From Flavobacterium sp. (GTDB lineage Bacteria > Bacteroidota > Bacteroidia > Flavobacteriales > Flavobacteriaceae): 10,084 nucleotides of DNA. Shown piece by piece: positions 5,911 to 10,084 of this stretch. The notes beneath the pieces were generated by a model that saw nothing but the letters and a program-made list of their open reading frames with translations, was not told the origin of the DNA and ran no database searches. The translations under genes and the position numbers were made by a program. Where the stretch lies: NCBI GenBank assembly GCA_004296145.1, contig SEBM01000103.1, forward strand, positions 1 through 10,084. The letters run 5' to 3'. Numbering within the stretch: position 1 is the first letter of the stretch; each line of letters starts with the position of its first letter.

Positions 5911-7776
5911 TTATTTAACAATCAACAAAGGTATAGAAATTTTATGTCTCAATTTGTCTACAGTTGTTCCAAAAACAATATCTTTCAAACCAGTGTGGCC
6001 GTGAGTTCCCATTACCAGAATATCAAAATTTCCGGCATTAATGATTTTCGGAATTACAGTGTTTGGTTTTCCAAAACCGAGTTCTGTTTCTATTTTGAAA
6101 CCTTTCTCCGTGAGCATTTCTTTATATTGCAGTAAAAGTTTTTCGTCGATTGTGGTTTCATGATCGTGTACATGAACGCCATACATCAAAGCGCCGACCG
6201 TTTCCACAATATGAATTAAAGTATATTTAGCTTCAATTCCTCCCAATTCAAAAGCCCTGTTTAGTGCCGCTTCATCAGCATTCGAGAAATCGACAGAAAT
6301 TGCAATATTTTTTACGCTTTGACTTTCTTTTGGTGTAAACCTTAATTTAAAGTTATGTGGTGAATGATTTACAATAACTTTCGATTTTGTAATAAATGGT
6401 TTGAAAACAATAAAAAGAAGCAAACCTAAAAATCCAAAAGCAAGAGGAACAACTGTTAGCCATAGAACTATCGGATTATCGGAGTTTTCAAGCCACGATG
6501 TAATTTCATCATAAACTAATTTTGCATTTAGAGAAACAATTATTGCTGCTATAATCCATGAAATTACCTGAGTAAGTTTAGAAATATGAAAACCATTCAT
6601 TTTCGATTTATCGCTTACAAAGTGAATCAGAGGGATAATTGCAAACCCCAATTGTAAACTCAAAATCACCTGACTTAGAATTAATAATTTTCCTGTTACG
6701 CCTTCTCCGTAAATTAAAATCACAATTACAGCTGGTATAATCGCAATAAGGCGTGTTATAATTCTACGTACCCAAGGCTGCATTCTAAAATGAAGATACC
6801 CTTCCATTACAATCTGTCCGGCCAATGTTCCGGTAACAGTCGAACTTTGACCCGCAGCAATTAAGGCAATTGCAAATAATGCCGGCGCCCATTTTGTTCC
6901 TAAAAGCGGTTCCAGAAATTTGTGCGCATCCTGAATCTCGGCAACTTCAAACATTCCGTTTTTGTGGAAAGTCGCAGCGGCAAGAATTAAAATGGCAGCA
7001 TTTACAAAAAAAGCAAGATTTAAGGCAATTGTAGAATCAATAAAATTGTATTTCAAAGCCTGTTTGATTCCGGCTGGCGTTCTGTCGAATTTTCTGGTTT
7101 GCACCAAAGAAGAGTGTAAGTAGAGATTGTGTGGCATAACCGTTGCGCCAATAATTCCGATTGCAATATACAAAGCAGCAGAGTTTGGAATAGAAGGAAC
7201 TAATCCGGCAAGAACTTTACCCATTTCCGGTTCTGCAAAAATCATTTCAAAAATAAAAGAGAAACCAATTATCGCAACCAAAGCAATTATAAAAGCTTCC
7301 ATTTTGCGAATTCCTTTATTAATCAGGAAAAGCAATAAAAAGGTATCTAAAACGGTAATCAAAACCGCTTCGAGAAGTGGAATACCAAATAATAGATTTA
7401 TACCAATCGCCATTCCGAGAACTTCGGCAAGATCACAGGCTGCAATGGCAATTTCGGCAAGAAAATATAAAATGTAGTTGATATACTTTGAGTAAGTTTC
7501 CCTTGAAGCTTGTGCAAGATCACGCTGCGTAACAATTCCGAGGCGCGCACTTAAACTCTGAAGAAGAAGTGCCATTAAGTTACTCATCAGTAAAACCCAA
7601 ACAAGGGTGTAACCAAACTGGCTTCCGCCGGCAATGTCGGTGGCCCAGTTTCCGGGATCCATATAGCCGACACTTACTAAATATGCTGGGCCTAAAAAGG
7701 CTAAAATTTTTCTAAATCCTGTTTTTTTATGTTCTGTCGAAACAGATTCATGTACTTCTTCTAATGATTTGGTCAT
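5911..7776 (-). CDS. mntH: Nramp-family Mn2+/Fe2+ transporter fused to a universal stress protein domain
   Basis: A 621-residue inner-membrane, proton-coupled divalent metal importer. The Nramp part (about residues 20-460) has roughly eleven membrane helices. The TM1 metal-binding motif DPGN is at 40-43. The TM6 motif is MPHNLYLH from Met214, with Ala211; this Met is the sulfur ligand that favours Mn2+ and Fe2+ over Ca2+ and Mg2+. After a linker, residues about 488-621 form a UspA-type domain containing GTHG (590-593), nine residues, then GTT (603-605), the G-2x-G-9x-G(S/T) ATP-binding signature. Plain MntH is about 400-450 residues, so the extra domain is a true fusion. The promoter at 7796-7825 and the palindrome at 7832-7849 lie upstream, and mntR follows. 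Confidence 0.95.
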   Translation of the reverse strand: MTKSLEEVHESVSTEHKKTGFRKILAFLGPAYLVSVGYMDPGNWATDIAGGSQFGYTLVWVLLMSNLMALLLQSLSARLGIVTQRDLAQASRETYSKYINYILYFLAEIAIAACDLAEVLGMAIGINLLFGIPLLEAVLITVLDTFLLLFLINKGIRKMEAFIIALVAIIGFSFIFEMIFAEPEMGKVLAGLVPSIPNSAALYIAIGIIGATVMPHNLYLHSSLVQTRKFDRTPAGIKQALKYNFIDSTIALNLAFFVNAAILILAAATFHKNGMFEVAEIQDAHKFLEPLLGTKWAPALFAIALIAAGQSSTVTGTLAGQIVMEGYLHFRMQPWVRRIITRLIAIIPAVIVILIYGEGVTGKLLILSQVILSLQLGFAIIPLIHFVSDKSKMNGFHISKLTQVISWIIAAIIVSLNAKLVYDEITSWLENSDNPIVLWLTVVPLAFGFLGLLLFIVFKPFITKSKVIVNHSPHNFKLRFTPKESQSVKNIAISVDFSNADEAALNRAFELGGIEAKYTLIHIVETVGALMYGVHVHDHETTIDEKLLLQYKEMLTEKGFKIETELGFGKPNTVIPKIINAGNFDILVMGTHGHTGLKDIVFGTTVDKLRHKISIPLLIVK

Positions 7777-7795
7777 TTGTAAAATATTGATTTAC

Positions 7796-7825
7796 CAAAT
7801 ATAAAGAAAAATTATATTCGCTCAA
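7796..7825 (-). promoter_or_regulatory. Promoter of mntH(-mntR)
   Basis: On the minus strand TATATTTG (7803-7796) matches TAnnTTTG, and TTG (7825-7823) lies 19 bases upstream, a near-ideal Bacteroidota promoter. Transcription would begin near 7789-7791, about 13 nt before the mntH ATG, giving a very short leader. Confidence 0.7.
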
Positions 7826-7831
7826 CAATAT

Positions 7832-7849
7832 TTTTAGACAAGTCTAAAA
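7832..7849. promoter_or_regulatory. Perfect 18-bp palindrome, probable MntR operator
   Basis: TTTTAGAC-AA-GTCTAAAA is a perfect inverted repeat with a 2-bp centre, of the size and form bound by DtxR/MntR dimers. It begins 6 bp upstream of the mntH -33 element and ends 1 bp before the stop codon of the Fur-family gene. Since a DtxR/MntR-type gene lies in the same unit, autoregulation by that protein is the simplest reading. Binding itself is inferred. Confidence 0.68.
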
Positions 7850-7850
7850 G

Positions 7851-8240
7851 TTAAATGTTAGAATTTAAACATTTCGGACATAATCCAGAAAGCGTAAAAT
7901 TGATGTCATTCACCTTGTAATTATGAGGCAGAATGTAACTCGGTTTTACATTTTCAAGGCAAGTAATTTCATGACAATTTTCACAACTAAAATGAGCGTG
8001 ATTATGAATATGAACAGGATGAGAATGATGGCATTTTGCGTATTTAACGGTTCCGTCAAGGTCAACTATTTTGTGTACAATATCATCATTTACCAAGCGG
8101 TCTAGTATTCTGTAAATAGTAACGCGATCACATAAATCCTGAGTAAGTTTAAAAATTTCGCTATGAGACAAAGCCGTTTTAGATTCCTTAAGAATCTCTG
8201 TAACCGCCGTCTTTGCTGTGGTGTTTCTTGTCGTTTTCAT
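7851..8240 (-). CDS. Fur-family metalloregulator (Fur/Zur type)
   Basis: A 129-residue Fur superfamily repressor. The N-terminal winged helix includes the recognition helix RVTIYRILDRL (39-49). The hinge and regulatory site are His-rich, HHSHPVHIHNHAHF (71-84), the usual metal-sensing segment. Two CxxC pairs, Cys86/Cys89 and Cys121/Cys124, form the structural Zn site. The protein is somewhat short compared with classical Fur (about 140-150 residues). Sequence alone does not decide between Fe, Zn or another metal. The divergent MerC gene and the palindrome between them favour a Zn- or heavy-metal-related (Zur-like) role. It is transcribed towards mntH, 74 bp away, so read-through could feed mntH. 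Confidence 0.88.
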   Translation of the reverse strand: MKTTRNTTAKTAVTEILKESKTALSHSEIFKLTQDLCDRVTIYRILDRLVNDDIVHKIVDLDGTVKYAKCHHSHPVHIHNHAHFSCENCHEITCLENVKPSYILPHNYKVNDINFTLSGLCPKCLNSNI

Positions 8241-8260
8241 AATAATGAAATAAAAATATT

Positions 8261-8279
8261 ATCGCAACATTGTTGCAAT
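8261..8279. promoter_or_regulatory. Palindromic operator in the fur-merC divergent region
   Basis: GCAACA-T-TGTTGC (8264-8276) is a perfect inverted repeat. Allowing one mismatch it extends to 19 bp over 8261-8279. It overlaps the TTG (8273-8275) that serves as the -33 element for merC, and on the other strand it falls in the 17-bp spacer of a weaker candidate promoter for the Fur-family gene (TTG then TATTTTTA). A related half site, TTGCAACA, occurs at 8299-8306. This is probably the binding site of the Fur-family protein, controlling both directions. Confidence 0.62.
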
Positions 8280-8301
8280 TTATAAAAATCCTGTATATTT
8301 G
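8273..8301 (+). promoter_or_regulatory. Promoter of merC and the flavoprotein gene
   Basis: TATATTTG at 8294-8301 is an exact TAnnTTTG -7 element, with TTG at 8273-8275 placed 18 bases upstream. The start of transcription would be near 8307, about 27 nt before the ATG. The palindrome at 8261-8279 covers the -33 element, so repressor binding should block it. Confidence 0.65.
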
Positions 8302-8333
8302 CAACAAAACTGCATTAAGCAAAAATACAAGAA

Positions 8334-8678
8334 ATGAAGAAAACTACAACACGTCTTTACGATATTTTAGGAATTTCGAGTGCATCTATTTGTCTGGTGC
8401 ATTGTCTCATTTTTCCATTGCTTACAATTTTGCCAATTGGGTTAATTCATAATCCTTTTATTGATTTGATATTCGCAACAATTGGTCTTTTTGCAATTGT
8501 AAAAATACTTAAAAAATCAACTCTATTGATTTCAACTTTGCTAACATTATCAATGGCGCTAATTTGGATCAGTGTCCTAACAGAATTATTTTTGGACATT
8601 CATCTTGATTTGATTTTTGTTGGAGGCATCGGAATGATAATCGGTCACTTTTTAAATTACATTTCACATAAAAAATAA
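8334..8678 (+). CDS. MerC-domain membrane protein
   Basis: A 114-residue inner-membrane protein with four predicted helices (about 14-36, 42-58, 62-84, 90-108). The first helix carries CLVHC (Cys20-x-x-His23-Cys24), the conserved metal-binding motif of MerC-type mercury transporters. It is a short form without the second cysteine pair of classical MerC and has no mer operon around it, so mercury is not necessarily the substrate. Expression behind a Fur-family operator suggests a role in zinc or another thiophilic metal. The next gene, a thioredoxin-reductase-like flavoprotein, starts 4 bp after its stop, so the two form an operon. The ATG at 8334 fits the promoter at 8273-8301. Confidence 0.85.
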   Translation: MKKTTTRLYDILGISSASICLVHCLIFPLLTILPIGLIHNPFIDLIFATIGLFAIVKILKKSTLLISTLLTLSMALIWISVLTELFLDIHLDLIFVGGIGMIIGHFLNYISHKK

Positions 8679-8682
8679 TGCT

Positions 8683-9180
8683 ATGAAAGATCAGAAACAT
8701 TTTGAAGTAATAATTATTGGAGGAAGTTACAGCGGATTATCTGCCGCGATGAGTTTAGGACGTTCTTTGCGTCAGGTTTTAGTTATAGACAGCGGATTGC
8801 CTTGCAACAGACAAACACCTCATTCTCATAATTTCATCACACACGACGGTGAAGTTCCGGCTGTAATTTCGGCGAAAGCCAAAATACAAGTTGATTTATA
8901 CGATACTGTTCAGTTTTATAATGGACTTGCAATAAGTGCAATCAAAACGGAATCAGGTTTTGAAGTAAATACTGAATCGGGACTTTTATTTACTGCGAAA
9001 AAAATATTGTTCGCAACCGGAGTTAGAGATTTAATTCCGAACATTCCGGGATTTGCGGAATGTTGGGGAATTTCGGTTTTGCATTGTCCGTACTGTCATG
9101 GTTACGAAGTCAAAGCTGAGAAAACCGCTGTTATTGCCAATGGGGAAATCGGGTTTGAATTTGTAAAAATAAAGTTGTAA
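8683..9180 (+). pseudogene. Truncated thioredoxin-reductase-like FAD/NAD(P)-dependent oxidoreductase
   Basis: Only the first 165 codons of an expected 300 or so remain. The FAD-binding N-terminus is intact: VIIIGGSYSGLSAAMSLGRS (Gly13-Gly14-x-x-x-Gly18), then FATGVRD. The redox-active pair CPYC is at 135-138, in the HCPYCHGYEV context of this subfamily, and the NAD(P)-binding domain begins at about residue 148. Homology ends at GEIGFEFVK, and after three unrelated residues (IKL) a stop is met at 9178-9180. Beyond about 9168 the DNA is DUF6527-like in another frame, so the C-terminal half of the NAD(P) domain and the FAD return segment are absent. It should not be a working reductase. It was probably co-transcribed with merC as a metal and redox module. 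Confidence 0.85.
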
Positions 9181-9356
9181 CGCCGCTATCTCCGGTTAGA
9201 TGGAAGATTACTTACGACGGGAAGGCTGTATCACTTTTCCCGTCTATTGGGAACTGGAATTTTCCATGCCAATCACATTACTGGATAGTAAAAAATGAGA
9301 TTAAGTGGGCAGATCAATGGAGTAAAAAACAGATTGACAGATCTCTTAGACGTTGA
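9168..9356 (+). pseudogene. Internal/C-terminal fragment of a DUF6527 protein gene
   Basis: The frame beginning AAT AAA GTT GTA ACG at 9168 has no start codon. It encodes about 60 residues that I recognise as DUF6527: VVTPLSPVRWKITYDGK, SLFPSIGNWNFPCQSHYWI, then KWADQWSKKQID. Full-length members of about 110-130 residues begin with a Cys-rich half containing a CGCG-type motif, which is missing here. The retained FPCQSHYWI Cys/His motif lies in the second half. After ID the frame reads RSLRR and stops at 9354-9356; that tail overlaps the antisense of the DUF2975-like gene, so real homology ends near 9338. The fragment lies one frame off the truncated flavoprotein and cannot be expressed on its own. 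Confidence 0.75.
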
Positions 9357-10012
9357 ATATTTCCTTCTTCGAAAATCTGATTGTTAGCGGTTGCAATCAG
9401 GAATTTAAAAAAAGTTGCTACGGCAAAGAAAAATGCTGCAAGAACAATGATTAGGATTGCAAAATTTAAAATCATTAAACAAACATTCCAAAACTGGGAT
9501 TCAACGGGCAAAAGAATGCTATTGTCTTCCGATGAGTACTTGTAATTAACTTCTTTATCTACATAATAAACAGTTTTACCATGTTCTCCATCGCCAAGTT
9601 TTGTTTTGGAGAGGTAACTTTTGCCATTTTTTGTATAAAAAGCTAAGTACTTGGGTCCCATTTGCTCCTGCATCTTCAATCCAATACCAGTTAGTTTTAG
9701 ATAATTTATTTCACTTTCAACAGTTTCGTCGATATTATACGGTGTCATAAAACCAAAAAACACATTTGTAAAACCTCCGTAACCATCTACACCATCAATC
9801 AAAAAACGTTTTACTCTTTTAGCACTGTCAACTTTTTGTTGCAATTGGTTAATATCAGCCGATAACTTACTGAGAGAGCCCGGAACGAAAGTGTAACTTC
9901 CAATACCATAACTTAGGTCTGGATAATACTTAAACAACCGCATCTTTCCAGCGAACAAAAAGATAATCAGCACTACACAACTAACAGAAATTATTTTAGG
10001 TTTTATTTTCAT
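9314..10012 (-). pseudogene. DUF2975-like membrane protein, 3'-truncated
   Basis: Starting from the ATG at 10012 (MKIKPKIISVS), the product has 232 residues. TM1 is about 6-24, then comes an extracytoplasmic region of roughly 150 residues, then a long hydrophobic stretch (about 175-207) followed by NQIFEEGNIQRLR (to residue 223). The pattern FFKFLIxxxxNxIFxxxNIxRLR recalls DUF2975 proteins, which normally continue with two more helices. Here, after Arg223, the frame runs antisense through the DUF6527 fragment (DLSICFLLH) and stops at 9314, so those helices are lost. The frame is also open upstream to the window edge, but those residues look like leader DNA. A weak promoter candidate (TTG, 16 bases, TATATTTC) lies at 10067-10041. 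The family call is moderate. Confidence 0.65.
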
Positions 10013-10084
10013 AGTAATTTTTTGTGAAGCTCTTATTATTGAAATATAATTTAGCTTGTTGTCACAATTAAATAATTTTAACAC

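Noticed and set aside
5833..6135. Plus-strand open frame over the mntH 3' end
   Set aside because: It lies opposite the conserved universal-stress domain and starts in repeat DNA, and its product resembles nothing.
8270..8452. Small plus-strand open frame across the merC promoter
   Set aside because: It begins in the operator, is out of frame with merC, and its sequence has no family features.
9163..9180. Programmed -1 frameshift fusing the flavoprotein to the DUF6527 frame
   Set aside because: The A-rich run is not a canonical slippery heptamer, no downstream pseudoknot is evident, and the product would join two unrelated partial domains. A recombination joint explains it better.
9336..9346. 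BglII/GATC site at the right joint as proof of a cloning chimera
   Set aside because: An AGATCT does lie at 9339-9344, but the left joint has no such site, so one restriction site is not good evidence of a ligation artefact.
10013..10084. N-terminal extension of the DUF2975-like protein to the window edge
   Set aside because: The residues upstream of the ATG at 10012 are not signal- or membrane-like and the DNA is AT-rich with a weak promoter-like pattern. The hydrophobic segment starts correctly from 10012.

Overview
The window looks like chromosomal DNA from a Flavobacterium-type member of the Bacteroidota. The base composition is AT-rich. Shine-Dalgarno signals are weak or absent. Several promoters carry the Bacteroidota -7 element TAnnTTTG, and the intergenic gaps hold the short inverted and tandem repeats I associate with Flavobacterium. 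This taxonomic call rests on recognition, not on a search.

Left block (1-4019, all +): a promoter at 7-35 leads into ferrochelatase (hemH), then a HemJ/CopD-like membrane protein, an NtrY-like sensor histidine kinase and a crotonase-fold enoyl-CoA hydratase. The first two genes plausibly provide the last two steps of protoheme synthesis. Two mutually exclusive perfect hairpins (1681-1742) sit between hemJ and the kinase, and a repeat element of about 110 bp (4026-4135) ends the block.

Middle (4196-5170, +): two small genes without a firm function. The first resembles only the N-terminal domain of a Bacteroidota methyltransferase family. The second is a two-helix membrane protein with a possible PH-like tail, and its stop codon lies two bases from that of mntR, which points the other way.

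Metal block (5173-8678): on the minus strand, in transcription order, come a Fur-family regulator, a Mn/Fe Nramp transporter fused to a universal-stress domain (mntH) and a DtxR/MntR-family regulator. A perfect 18-bp palindrome lies just upstream of the mntH promoter and is the obvious candidate MntR operator. Divergent from fur is a MerC-domain membrane protein followed 4 bp later by a thioredoxin-reductase-like flavoprotein. A second palindrome overlaps the -33 region of the merC promoter and lies within the likely fur promoter, so the Fur-family protein probably controls both. The theme is Fe, Mn and probably Zn or heavy-metal homeostasis.

Right end (8683-10084): the most unusual part. The flavoprotein is cut after about 160 of an expected 300 residues. 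It joins an internal fragment of a DUF6527 gene (9168 to about 9340), and that in turn joins the truncated 3' end of a DUF2975-like membrane protein gene read from the opposite strand. Three broken genes are therefore stitched together within about 180 bp, with no transposase, integrase or clear terminal repeat in view.
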